A DNA stretch of 64,000 bases from Pseudomonas fragi (GTDB lineage: Bacteria; Pseudomonadota; Gammaproteobacteria; Pseudomonadales; Pseudomonadaceae), in assembly GCF_002269505.1 (NCBI RefSeq), contig NZ_NQKQ01000019.1, positions 1-64,000 on the forward strand. Direction: 5' to 3'. Both the position numbers and the translations under genes were made by a program. Positions within the stretch are counted from its first letter, which is position 1. Each line of letters opens with the position of its first letter. The notes beneath the pieces are model-generated. The model worked only from the letters and a program-made list of their open reading frames with translations. It was not told the origin of the DNA and did not search any database. Positions 51,978-60,659 of this stretch are shown here, piece after piece.

Positions 51978-54900
51978 TACGCTTCGCCCGTTCGAGCGTT
52001 CCCCGCGCTGATTTTTCAGGTCCAGGCTCACGGAACTGCTGCGGTTGAGTCGGGCTACAGCGCCCAGGTTCAGTTGCAGCGCCGTTTTGCTCAGCGGCAC
52101 ACCGGCAATACGCATGTTGCTTGCATCTTGCCAGGCAACGTCGGTTGTCGGGTACAGATCGCCGCTGGCGTGGGTATAGGCGGCGCTGCCGTTAAGGCTG
52201 AGCCCGAAGGGGCCGGTTGAGGTGCTGTTCAAATCCACCTTGAAACGCAAGCCGCCGGTGGCCAGGTTAACCGTGCTGCTGGCTGCACGCCCCTGCAGCG
52301 CACTCTTTGCGGTGCGCTCACGGAACCCGTCAGTCTGGCTGTTGACGCGGGCAAATTGCACAAAGGGTTGCCAGTTCCATGCGCCTTGAAGCACGCGGTA
52401 GTTACCTTCAACAAAGGCTTGTCGGGTACGGCCGTGATAGTCGGCTGACAGCTTTTCATCAAGGCCGGGAAAGCTGACGTAACGGCTGGTTTTTATCCGG
52501 TCCTGGCCATAGGCGAGTCCGCCGTACAGTCCGAACGCATTCCAGGTGTGCCCCGCGTGCATGCCGATCTGGTAACCGTCGAGACTGGCCCGGTCGCCAC
52601 GTGCGTTTTTTATCCGGCTTTGACCGCTGGACAACAGCACCCCGGCGCGAGAGCCTTGTTCGAAGTCATGATCTGCGCCGACCAGCAATCCAGTGAGTGT
52701 GTGACTGACAGAAGCCGCATTGCCGTCACCGTCCAGGCGACCGCTTTGCAGCAGTGGCTGCAGCCACACAGCCTGGCGTGAGTTGTCCGTTTGCCGGGCT
52801 GGGCTGTCCAGCGCTCCTCGGGCATGGGCCAGCGCAGCATCGCGCAGTACCCGGGTGTTTTCGATTTGCACCGACCGGGTGCCAGCATGCAGTTCACCGC
52901 TTAGCTGATCCAGCGCTCTGGTGGCCGCGTCGGGGAACAGCGAGGTCAGGCGCTGTGCAACGGGCTGCGACATATCAAGCATGTCAGCGCCGCGAGCCGT
53001 AGCGTGCTGGTTGGCGGTACGGGCAGCCGCAACCAGTGGCAGGCCGCGGCCTACGTTGATTCCCAGAGCGGTATCGTCACGGGTTTGGGTGAAGCTTAAA
53101 AACGGCGAGAAGGAACTGTGATCCAGTGCGCTGAATTGGCCATTGACCCCTGCATCGGCCTGCAGCACCCGGTAATGCTGGCCCAAGGGAAAAACAGCGG
53201 GCTGGCGGTTCACGCGCAGGGTGCCACCGTCCAGTTGTGCCTGCCCGGTGATGTGCAGGGCAGGGGTATGAGGTTGGCGGCCCGCACTGGCAATCAGCAA
53301 TGAGCCGTGGCCCTGTGAGTAATCACCATTGATGGTCATTGCCCGCAGTCCACTGCCGGGCACAATAGTGCCCAGCACCCGGGTGCTCGACAGTTCGCCA
53401 TCACCGCTAAGCAGTCCGCCTGAGCCCACGTAGGTGTTGGCCCCGATCTGCTGGCCGCTGATCTGCGCGATACCACCGTTTATGTTGAGGTCAGTGGCCA
53501 GTAACGTGCCATTGAGCCGTAGCAAACCCCCTTCGACGTTCACATCGCGGCTGAAACGGTTGTTGCCATTAAGCTCCAGAGTACCGCCGTTGAGGGTTGC
53601 ACCGGCAAAGCTGTTGTTACCACTGAGCCGTAGCCAGCCAGCGCCGCTTTTGCCCAGTCGGCCCGGACCGCTGATGTCGTTGCGCCAGTCATCCCATGCA
53701 TCGCCTTGCCATACTTTGGCGCCCCCGGCCCGGCGGTCCATGATGACATCGGTATCAACCCGCAATTGCCCGGGCCCGTCGATGGCCTTTTTCAGGTCGA
53801 TCAAGCCCCAGCCGTACACGTCATCGACACCGGGAGCTCCGAGGTCGCGGGCAGTGGTCAACAGCACGTCACGGATTTGCGGGTTGTCGAGGTAGGGGAA
53901 GCGTTCCATAAGAAGTGCAAGGCTGCCGGTGACATGGGGGGTAGCCATTGACGTGCCCGTGTCGATGCCATAACCGAACCTGGGGCGGTCGCTTGTGACT
54001 TGCACTCCGTTTATCTCGCCGTCGTCCTGATAGAGGGTTTCGACGTCCAACTCACCGGCGATGTAGGTGGAAATAATACCGGTGCCCGGAGCCGCCACGC
54101 ACCAGTTCATGCTGTAGCCGCAGCGGAACGAGCCGGGGGCCAGCGTCAGGGTGTCGTTCACGTTGACCACGCTCAGCCAGTACTTTTCGATTTCAGGCAT
54201 CACGCGCGGCAAGGCCGTCAATATGTCGGCATAGGGCGCGGTTTCGGGAGACAGGTTGTTCGTGCGGGTATTGTTGGATGCCCATACCTGCAAAAAGCCT
54301 GCATCCCGTGACCCTTGAGCCAGCGTATTGCCCAGGCCGAAGCGTTGCCTTTCGAGTTCTGCATCCAGCTCATCAAGAGTCTGGAAGACCTTCGGTGAAC
54401 CCCAGCTGTGATTGATGGCGCGAACATTTTGTTCACGCAATTGTTTGAACACCGCAGCGTAGGCCTCGTGGCCTGGATCAACCTGCAGTTCGCCCTTATC
54501 GGACAAGTAGCTGTCATAGCTGTGGCTGAATATTCTGACCGGGCTCAGGTCGGCTCCCCAGGCGACGCCGTGGATGCCCTTGCCGTCGCGATTGGCCAGC
54601 ATTGTTCCGGCGACGTGCGTGCCGTGAGGGTTGTATCGGGCGCCTTGTCTGCTCAGATAGTCGTCCAGCTCCTGGGCTGTATATTCACCGCTGGCGAGGG
54701 CTTCTTGCAGCGTGTCCTGCGGCAACTCAAGCGTGTAGTCGAATTGTGGCTGATCGCCGTCAGCCCGGTAGCATCCGTCATGGTCATCCGTTGCAAAGGT
54801 CTCTCTGGCGCAGCCAGCGTCGGCGAGAGTGACGGGTTTATGGTTTTTTCCGGCAAATTGCGGATGTCGCAAATCGGTACCGCTGTCGAAAATCCCAAGG

Positions 54901-55154
54901 CGAACATCAAGGCCGCTCAAGCCTCGGGCATACGCGTGGTCAGCACCGATGGCCGTCAGCCCCCACTCGCGCTTGAACTCATCGTTATGCCAGCTGGCAG
55001 CGTCATGCAGGCGTCCTTGTTCGACATACGTTACTGCCTGGGCCGGGACTGCCCACAGAGCAGCAATCAGGCCTGCGGTGAGAGTCCGGTGATTTAATGA
55101 GTGGGGGGGAAAGCGGGGCGGCACGTTCCTGTAGCGTGTTTTCGAATTCAACAT
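51951..55154 (-). CDS. Subtilisin-family autotransporter serine protease
   Basis: A surface or secreted protease using type Va autotransport. The 1067-residue precursor has an extended signal sequence ending PAQA40. The passenger subtilase triad is Asp90 (GIFDSGTD), His177 (NPHGTHVAG) and Ser402 (GTSMATPH). A repeat-like beta-helix region with NGGTLELNG follows (about 500-700). The last roughly 270 residues form an autotransporter barrel ending in IQYQFEF. The start at 55154 avoids an 11-codon extension. Its 3' end overlaps the helicase gene by 27 bases tail-to-tail. Similar Pseudomonas enzymes are SSP-h1-like; the target is unknown. Confidence 0.9.
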   Translation of the reverse strand: MLNSKTRYRNVPPRFPPHSLNHRTLTAGLIAALWAVPAQAVTYVEQGRLHDAASWHNDEFKREWGLTAIGADHAYARGLSGLDVRLGIFDSGTDLRHPQFAGKNHKPVTLADAGCARETFATDDHDGCYRADGDQPQFDYTLELPQDTLQEALASGEYTAQELDDYLSRQGARYNPHGTHVAGTMLANRDGKGIHGVAWGADLSPVRIFSHSYDSYLSDKGELQVDPGHEAYAAVFKQLREQNVRAINHSWGSPKVFQTLDELDAELERQRFGLGNTLAQGSRDAGFLQVWASNNTRTNNLSPETAPYADILTALPRVMPEIEKYWLSVVNVNDTLTLAPGSFRCGYSMNWCVAAPGTGIISTYIAGELDVETLYQDDGEINGVQVTSDRPRFGYGIDTGTSMATPHVTGSLALLMERFPYLDNPQIRDVLLTTARDLGAPGVDDVYGWGLIDLKKAIDGPGQLRVDTDVIMDRRAGGAKVWQGDAWDDWRNDISGPGRLGKSGAGWLRLSGNNSFAGATLNGGTLELNGNNRFSRDVNVEGGLLRLNGTLLATDLNINGGIAQISGQQIGANTYVGSGGLLSGDGELSSTRVLGTIVPGSGLRAMTINGDYSQGHGSLLIASAGRQPHTPALHITGQAQLDGGTLRVNRQPAVFPLGQHYRVLQADAGVNGQFSALDHSSFSPFLSFTQTRDDTALGINVGRGLPLVAAARTANQHATARGADMLDMSQPVAQRLTSLFPDAATRALDQLSGELHAGTRSVQIENTRVLRDAALAHARGALDSPARQTDNSRQAVWLQPLLQSGRLDGDGNAASVSHTLTGLLVGADHDFEQGSRAGVLLSSGQSRIKNARGDRASLDGYQIGMHAGHTWNAFGLYGGLAYGQDRIKTSRYVSFPGLDEKLSADYHGRTRQAFVEGNYRVLQGAWNWQPFVQFARVNSQTDGFRERTAKSALQGRAASSTVNLATGGLRFKVDLNSTSTGPFGLSLNGSAAYTHASGDLYPTTDVAWQDASNMRIAGVPLSKTALQLNLGAVARLNRSSSVSLDLKNQRGERSNGRSVSIQYQFEF

Positions 55155-55484
55155 GTTTAAAGCCCTTTGGCTTGACTGTGCAGTCAAGGGAGCATGGGCA
55201 ATCAGCTAAAGGATGCGTATCAGACGCAGCGGGGCTCTTGGGGGGAGGGAACTGTAACTGGCGTAAGGCATTTCAAAAGTGTGAGATTTGCCACGCACGG
55301 TTTTCCCAGCCCTGTGCAGTTGAGGCAGGACAAGCGGGGTATTGCAGGTCAACTGGTGATCGTACAACCGCCATGAGCTATGATGCGACCATACGCAAGC
55401 ACAGCAGCACGGACGTCCGGTGCGCCAGGGCGATTTTTCAGCTGCTTTAAAAACCTGCTTTCGATCCCATTGATTTCGAGAAAA
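55155..55484. promoter_or_regulatory. Divergent region between autotransporter and GntR genes
   Basis: This gap of about 330 bases separates the divergent autotransporter and FadR/GntR genes and should carry both promoters. It includes ATCGTACAAC at 55358-55367, the reverse complement of a 10-mer found upstream of kdgD. No repeat or small gene was supported. Confidence 0.5.
55358..55367 (-). promoter_or_regulatory. Putative GntR half-site upstream of the regulator gene
   Basis: On the minus strand this reads GTTGTACGAT, identical to 56562-56571 before kdgD. It lies 118 bases upstream of the regulator start. Autoregulation by the FadR-type protein is the likely use. A single short half-site is weak evidence alone. 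Confidence 0.4.
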
Positions 55485-56243
55485 ATGTTCACCATGGAAA
55501 ACCACAACGACGTACCCCGCCTCCCTCGCAAGCGCCGCAGCCTGGCGCAAGAGTTGGTGACGGTGCTGTCCGAGCAGATTCGCGACGGCATGCTCAAGCG
55601 CGGTGACAAGTTGCCCACCGAGTCGGCAATCATGGAGGCTCATGGTGTAAGCCGTACGGTGGTACGCGAGGCGATTTCCCGACTGCAGGCCGCAGGGCAA
55701 GTCGAGACGCGGCACGGCATCGGTACCTTTGTGCTGGATACACCGAGCCCGAGCGGTTTTCGCATCGACCCGGCAACCGTCGTTACTCTGCGCGATGTGC
55801 TGGCGATTCTTGAGTTGCGTATCAGCCTGGAAGTTGAGTCTGCCGGGCTGGCAGCGCAGCGGCGCAGTGCCGAACAGCTGGGCGCAATGCGTGCCGCACT
55901 GGATGCCTTGAACGAAAACACTGCCCGTAATGGCGATGCAGTGGCCTCGGATTTTCAGTTCCACTTGCAGATTGCGCTGTCGACCGGCAACCGCTACTTC
56001 ACGGACATCATGACTCACCTGGGCACCAGCATCATTCCGCGTACCCGCCTCAATTCGGCGCGTCTGGCCCATGATGACCAGCAGCAGTACATGAACCGGC
56101 TCAACCGCGAACACGAAGAAATCTACCAGGCCATTGCTCGTCAGGATTCGGAAGCGGCCCGTGCGGCCATGCGTCTGCACCTGACCAACAGCCGCGAGCG
56201 CCTGCGTCATGCCCACGAGGAAGCAGAGGCGCAGCGCGGGTAG
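55485..56243 (+). CDS. FadR/GntR-family regulator of the galactarate cluster
   Basis: A 252-residue GntR regulator of the FadR subfamily. The N-terminal winged helix-turn-helix spans RRSLAQELVTVLSEQIRDGM to TESAIMEAHGVSRTVVREAI. The C-terminal FCD effector domain is helical, with DFQFHLQIALSTGNRYFTDI and HEEIYQAIARQDSEAARAAM carrying metal-ligand histidines. It probably responds to a sugar acid and controls kdgD, the MFS gene and garD downstream. The start at 55485 (MFTMENHND) or 55494 cannot be decided firmly; a longer ORF from 55380 is rejected as it lacks family similarity. Confidence 0.86.
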   Translation: MFTMENHNDVPRLPRKRRSLAQELVTVLSEQIRDGMLKRGDKLPTESAIMEAHGVSRTVVREAISRLQAAGQVETRHGIGTFVLDTPSPSGFRIDPATVVTLRDVLAILELRISLEVESAGLAAQRRSAEQLGAMRAALDALNENTARNGDAVASDFQFHLQIALSTGNRYFTDIMTHLGTSIIPRTRLNSARLAHDDQQQYMNRLNREHEEIYQAIARQDSEAARAAMRLHLTNSRERLRHAHEEAEAQRG

Positions 56244-56257
56244 GGCGCTCCCGACGT

Positions 56258-56286
56258 GTAGCCGTTGAGGAGCAAAGCGGCTACAA
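56258..56286. repeat. Small inverted repeat after the GntR gene
   Basis: Eight-base arms (TGTAGCCG and its complement) around 13 bases directly after the GntR gene. It resembles a third Pseudomonas REP class. Function is unknown; a weak terminator is possible. Confidence 0.6.
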
Positions 56287-56311
56287 GTTGGGGAGAAAGT
56301 GATGGCTCAAA

Positions 56312-56360
56312 GCCCCTCACCCCAACCCTCTCCCTCCGGGAGAGGGCTAGGGTGAGGGGC
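56312..56360. repeat. 23-base-arm inverted repeat, probable terminator
   Basis: Arms of 23 bases (starting GCCCCTCACCC) pair with two mismatches around a three-base loop and are followed by TTTTGG. This is a known type of dispersed Pseudomonas palindrome. It could end the GntR transcript, and part of its arm is like the 29711-29733 hairpin. Confidence 0.8.
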
Positions 56361-56561
56361 TTTTGGTTGGGCTTGACTTGCAACAGAGTATCTACAGATT
56401 TCTGATTGTTCTCGGACAACCGGTCTCTTTTAAAAATTAAATTTAAATTCTGCGCACCGCACCCAGAGCCCGTACTAGACGGGCATTTTCGTTTTTATCG
56501 AAGCTGATTTGCCCCAAGCCAGGCACGATTTCAAGAAATGAGATTGACGTTCCCTTGTTAA

Positions 56562-56578
56562 GTTGTACGATGACGTAC
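56562..56578. promoter_or_regulatory. Putative FadR/GntR operator upstream of kdgD
   Basis: GTTGTACGATGACGTAC contains a five-base inverted repeat (GTACG, four bases, CGTAC). It lies about 60 bases before the kdgD ATG, in a place that could overlap its promoter. Its first ten bases recur in reverse before the GntR gene. The adjacent FadR-family protein is the candidate binder. Confidence 0.5.
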
Positions 56579-56636
56579 GACGTAACGAAGCGCTAACGCA
56601 TTTCTCATCACAACGTGCTCCCAGGGTGTTCGAATA

Positions 56637-57548
56637 ATGAATCCACAAGAACTGAAGTCCATCCTCTCTTCCGGTCTGTTGTCCTTTCCGATAACCGACT
56701 TCAATGCTCAAGGTGATTTTCACCGTGAGGGTTACATCAAGCGTCTGGAATGGCTGGCCCCGTATGGCGCTTCGGCCCTGTTCGCAGCCGGTGGTACGGG
56801 TGAGTTCTTCTCCCTGGCTGCCAGCGAATACTCACAAGTGATCAAGACCGCAGTTGATACCTGTGCCACCAGCGTGCCGATCCTCGCCGGTGTCGGCGGT
56901 TCGACCCGCCAGGCCATCGAATACGCTCAAGAAGCCGAGCGCCTGGGCGCCAAAGGTCTGTTGCTGTTGCCACATTACTTGACCGAAGCCAGCCAGGACG
57001 GCGTTGCCGCCCACGTTGAGGCGGTGTGCAAGTCGGTAAAAATCGGCGTGATCGTCTACAACCGCAACGTCTGCCGCCTGACCGCGCCGCTGCTGGAGCG
57101 TCTGGCCGAACGCTGCCCCAACCTGATCGGTTACAAGGATGGCCTGGGTGATATCGAGTTGATGGTGTCGATCCGTCGCCGCCTCGGTGATCGCTTCAGC
57201 TATCTGGGTGGCCTGCCGACCGCCGAAGTCTACGCTGCGGCCTACAAGGCGCTGGGCGTGCCGGTGTACTCCTCGGCGGTGTTCAACTTCATCCCGAAAA
57301 CCGCGATGGACTTCTACCACGCAGTGGCCCGTGAAGATCACGCCACCGTGGGCAAGATCATCGACGACTTCTTCCTGCCGTACCTGGATATCCGCAACCG
57401 CAAAGCCGGCTACGCGGTCAGTATCGTCAAGGCCGGTGCAACCATTTCCGGTTACGGCGCAGGCCCGGTGCGTACCCCGCTGACCGATCTGCTGCCGGAC
57501 GAGTATGAAGCTCTGGCCGCCCTGATCGACAAGCAAGGCCCGCAGTAA
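56637..57548 (+). CDS. kdgD: 5-dehydro-4-deoxyglucarate dehydratase
   Basis: KdgD is a DapA-family aldolase-fold enzyme. It removes water and CO2 from 5-dehydro-4-deoxyglucarate to give 2-oxoglutarate semialdehyde in glucarate/galactarate breakdown. The 303-residue product shows FAAGGTGEFFSLA, the catalytic tyrosine in VIVYNRNVC (Tyr141) and the Schiff-base lysine in NLIGYKDGLG (Lys167). It lies between the FadR-type regulator and the MFS and garD genes. A terminator follows. No dehydrogenase for the semialdehyde product is present in the cluster. Confidence 0.95.
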   Translation: MNPQELKSILSSGLLSFPITDFNAQGDFHREGYIKRLEWLAPYGASALFAAGGTGEFFSLAASEYSQVIKTAVDTCATSVPILAGVGGSTRQAIEYAQEAERLGAKGLLLLPHYLTEASQDGVAAHVEAVCKSVKIGVIVYNRNVCRLTAPLLERLAERCPNLIGYKDGLGDIELMVSIRRRLGDRFSYLGGLPTAEVYAAAYKALGVPVYSSAVFNFIPKTAMDFYHAVAREDHATVGKIIDDFFLPYLDIRNRKAGYAVSIVKAGATISGYGAGPVRTPLTDLLPDEYEALAALIDKQGPQ

Positions 57549-57558
57549 GCAATGATCA

Positions 57559-57584
57559 AGCCGCTGAGTAATCAGCGGCTTTTT
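57559..57584 (+). terminator. Intrinsic terminator after kdgD
   Basis: A nine-base stem (57559-57567 with 57572-57580), GTAA loop and four further Ts. It lies between kdgD and the MFS gene and may reduce read-through from kdgD. Confidence 0.8.
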
Positions 57585-57697
57585 ACGTAAAGGAATACGA
57601 TCGGTGGCTCACGCAGCTCCCACATAAGTTCCACCCGTCAGCAACAGCCAAAATAGATTCACCCGCGCATAAAAATAATCAGTGGGAGTAGTACTAC

Positions 57698-59053
57698 ATG
57701 CAAGCGACCAAGCCGACGCATGTCCGTTATTTGATTTTGCTCATGCTTTTTCTGGTGACCACGATCAATTATGCCGACCGTGCCACTATCGCCATCGCGG
57801 GCTCCAGCCTGCAAAAAGACCTCGGCATCGACGCCGTGACCCTGGGCTACATCTTCTCCGCATTCGGCTGGGCCTACGTGGCCGGGCAAATCCCCGGCGG
57901 CTGGCTGCTCGACCGTTTCGGCTCGAAAAAAGTCTATGCCCTGAGCATCTTCACCTGGTCCCTGTTCACCGTGCTGCAAGGCTTTGTCGGTGAATTCGGC
58001 ATGTCCACGGCCGTGGTTGCGCTGTTTATGCTGCGTTTTCTGGTGGGGCTGGCCGAAGCGCCGTCCTTTCCCGGCAACGCCCGCATCGTGGCCGCCTGGT
58101 TCCCCACCGCCGAACGGGGTACGGCGTCGGCGATTTTCAACTCGGCGCAGTATTTCGCCACCGTGCTGTTCGCACCGCTAATGGGTTGGATCGTTTATTC
58201 CTACGGCTGGGAACACGTATTTATCGTGATGGGCGTATTCGGCATCGTCTTCTCGGGCATCTGGCTCAAGGTGATCTACAGCCCGCGTGAGCATCCACGC
58301 ATCAACGAAGCGGAGTTCAAGCACATCGCCGACAACGGCGGTATGGTCGACATGGAACAGAAAGGCAAAAAGGCCGACGGTCCCAAGTGGGACTACATAC
58401 GCCAACTGCTGACCAATCGCATGATGCTCGGTGTTTACCTGGGTCAGTACTGCATCAATGGCATCACCTATTTCTTCCTGACCTGGTTCCCGGTGTATCT
58501 GGTGCAGGAGCGCGGCATGACCATCCTCAAGGCCGGCTTTATTGCCTCTTTGCCGGCGGTCTGCGGGTTTATCGGCGGAGTGCTGGGCGGGGTCATTTCC
58601 GATTACCTGCTGCGCAAGGGCCATTCCCTGACCTTTGCCCGCAAGGCACCGATCATCGCGGGTCTGCTGGTATCGAGTAGCATCGTGGCCTGTAACTATG
58701 TGGACATCGAATGGATGGTGGTGGGCTTTATGGCCCTGGCATTCTTCGGCAAAGGCGTAGGCGCACTGGGTTGGGCTGTGGTTTCCGACACCTCGCCCAA
58801 GCAGATCGCCGGCCTGAGCGGCGGCTTGTTCAATACATTCGGTAACATCGCCTCCATCACCACCCCTATCGTCATCGGCTACATCATCAGCGCCACGGGC
58901 TCGTTCAAATGGGCGCTGGTATTTGTCGGTTGCAACGCACTGGTGGCGGTCTTCAGCTACCTGGTGATCGTAGGGCCGATCAAGCGTGTGGTACTTAAAG
59001 AGCCACCGACCAGCGACCCGAAAATCGCTGATATTTTACCTGTCCATAGTTGA
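57698..59053 (+). CDS. MFS transporter of the galactarate/glucarate (ACS) type
   Basis: A 451-residue inner-membrane importer with 12 predicted helices. Its family signatures are TTINYADRATIAIAGSSLQK (first helix and loop), then GWAYVAGQIPGGWLLDRFGS and LRFLVGLAEAPSFPGNARIV, typical of the anion:cation symporter subfamily that takes up hexuronates and hexarates (GudP/GarP-like). Between kdgD and garD it must serve galactarate and/or glucarate uptake. The ATG at 57698 follows GTGGGAGT-type spacing. The stop lies 11 bases before garD. Confidence 0.92.
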   Translation: MQATKPTHVRYLILLMLFLVTTINYADRATIAIAGSSLQKDLGIDAVTLGYIFSAFGWAYVAGQIPGGWLLDRFGSKKVYALSIFTWSLFTVLQGFVGEFGMSTAVVALFMLRFLVGLAEAPSFPGNARIVAAWFPTAERGTASAIFNSAQYFATVLFAPLMGWIVYSYGWEHVFIVMGVFGIVFSGIWLKVIYSPREHPRINEAEFKHIADNGGMVDMEQKGKKADGPKWDYIRQLLTNRMMLGVYLGQYCINGITYFFLTWFPVYLVQERGMTILKAGFIASLPAVCGFIGGVLGGVISDYLLRKGHSLTFARKAPIIAGLLVSSSIVACNYVDIEWMVVGFMALAFFGKGVGALGWAVVSDTSPKQIAGLSGGLFNTFGNIASITTPIVIGYIISATGSFKWALVFVGCNALVAVFSYLVIVGPIKRVVLKEPPTSDPKIADILPVHS

Positions 59054-59064
59054 GGAGCGGCGTC

Positions 59065-60618
59065 ATGACGTTGATTGAACATTCCGATTCGCCGCGCTCG
59101 ATCCGCTTGCACCCGCGGGATAACGTCGCGGTGGTGGTCAATGACCAGGGCGTACCGGCGGGCACTGTGTTTGCCGACGGGCTGGTGACCCTGGATTTTG
59201 TACCCCAGAGCCACAAGGTCACGCTGGTCGATATTGCCGAGGGGGGCGAGGTGATCCGCTACGGTCAGGTGATTGGCTACGCCCTGCAAGCCATTGCGCG
59301 GGGCAGTTGGGTCAATGAGGACCAGTTACGCATGCCCACCGCCCCGCCTCTCGACAGCCTGCCACTGGCCACCGATGTTCCTGCACCTCAAGCGCCGCTT
59401 GAGGGCTATACCTTCGAGGGTTATCGCAACGCTGATGGTACCGTCGGTACGCGCAATATCCTCGGCATTACCACCACTGTGCAGTGCGTAACCGGTGTGC
59501 TCGATCATGCGGTCAAGCGCATCAAGGACGAGTTGCTGCCTCTTTACCCCCGTGTCGATGATGTGGTGGCCTTGACCCACAGTTACGGTTGCGGCGTGGC
59601 GATCAGTGCTACCGACGCCTATATCCCGATCCGCACCGTGCGCAACCTGGCGCGCAACCCCAACCTGGGGGGCGAAGCGCTGGTGATCAGCCTGGGCTGC
59701 GAAAAACTCCAGGCAGGCCAAGTGATGCATGACAACGACAGTTCGGTGGATTTGAGCGAGCCGTGGCTGTACCGCCTGCAGGACTCCAGCCACGGCTTTG
59801 GCGAAATGATCGAGCAGATCATGGCGCTGGCCGAGGTACGTTTGAAAAAGCTCGATCAACGTCGCCGCGAAAGCGTGCCTGCGTCCGAGCTGATTTTGGG
59901 CATGCAATGCGGTGGCAGCGATGCGTTCTCCGGGATTACGGCCAACCCGGCGTTGGGCTATGCCTCGGACCTGCTGTTGCGAGCGGGGGCCACGGTGCTG
60001 TTTTCCGAAGTCACCGAAGTGCGTGACGCCATCTACTTGCTGACCTCCCGTGCCGAAACCCAAACCGTCGCCCGTGAACTGGTGCGCGAAATGGACTGGT
60101 ACGACCGTTACCTGGCCAAGGGTGAGGCGGATCGCAGCGCCAACACCACGCCGGGCAACAAGAAAGGCGGCTTGTCGAATATCGTCGAAAAATCCCTGGG
60201 TTCCATCGTCAAATCCGGCAGCAGCGCAATCAATGGGGTGCTGGGGCCGGGCGAGCGGGTCAAGGGCAAGGGCCTGATTTTTTGTGCCACGCCTGCCAGC
60301 GATTTTGTCTGCGGTACTTTGCAACTGGCCGCTGGTATGAACCTGCATGTGTTCACCACCGGGCGCGGCACGCCTTATGGGTTGGCAATGGCCCCTGTGG
60401 TGAAAGTCTCGACCCGCACTGAGCTGGCGCGGCGCTGGCCGGACCTGATCGATATCGACGCCGGGCGCATCGCTACCGGGCGGGCGAGCATCGAAGAACT
60501 GGGCTGGGAGCTGTTCCACTACTACCTGGACGTGGCCAGCGGCAAACAACACACCTGGGCCGAGCAGCACAAACTGCACAATGACATCACCCTGTTCAAC
60601 CCGGCGCCGATTACCTGA
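59065..60618 (+). CDS. garD: Galactarate dehydratase
   Basis: GarD dehydrates galactarate to 5-dehydro-4-deoxyglucarate, the substrate of KdgD. The 517-residue protein has an N-terminal SAF-type domain (RLHPRDNVAVVVNDQGVPAG) and a catalytic domain with EGYRNADGTVGTRNILGITT, the altronate/galactarate dehydratase signature. VALTHSYGCGVAIS and GMQCGGSDAFSGITANPALG follow, the last bearing metal-site residues. The length is close to the E. coli enzyme. The ATG at 59065 follows GAGGA; the ORF start at 59050 is a poor match. It closes the cluster. Confidence 0.95.
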   Translation: MTLIEHSDSPRSIRLHPRDNVAVVVNDQGVPAGTVFADGLVTLDFVPQSHKVTLVDIAEGGEVIRYGQVIGYALQAIARGSWVNEDQLRMPTAPPLDSLPLATDVPAPQAPLEGYTFEGYRNADGTVGTRNILGITTTVQCVTGVLDHAVKRIKDELLPLYPRVDDVVALTHSYGCGVAISATDAYIPIRTVRNLARNPNLGGEALVISLGCEKLQAGQVMHDNDSSVDLSEPWLYRLQDSSHGFGEMIEQIMALAEVRLKKLDQRRRESVPASELILGMQCGGSDAFSGITANPALGYASDLLLRAGATVLFSEVTEVRDAIYLLTSRAETQTVARELVREMDWYDRYLAKGEADRSANTTPGNKKGGLSNIVEKSLGSIVKSGSSAINGVLGPGERVKGKGLIFCATPASDFVCGTLQLAAGMNLHVFTTGRGTPYGLAMAPVVKVSTRTELARRWPDLIDIDAGRIATGRASIEELGWELFHYYLDVASGKQHTWAEQHKLHNDITLFNPAPIT

Positions 60619-60659
60619 TCAACCAGGCCCCGGCCCCAGCCACTCATTGTGGGAGCGGG

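Larger units (their letters stand above)
56244..56636. other. Intergenic region between the GntR gene and kdgD
   Basis: These 393 bases carry a small inverted repeat (56258-56286), a larger inverted repeat (56312-56360) that may end the regulator transcript, and an AT-rich promoter zone with an operator candidate at 56562-56578 before kdgD. No small gene was supported. Confidence 0.6.

Noticed and set aside
60649..60659. REP-like GTGGGAGCGGG at the end of the phosphatase gene
   Set aside because: Only one arm of 11 bases is present with no facing partner, so it is a fragment at most and cannot be supported as a functional element.
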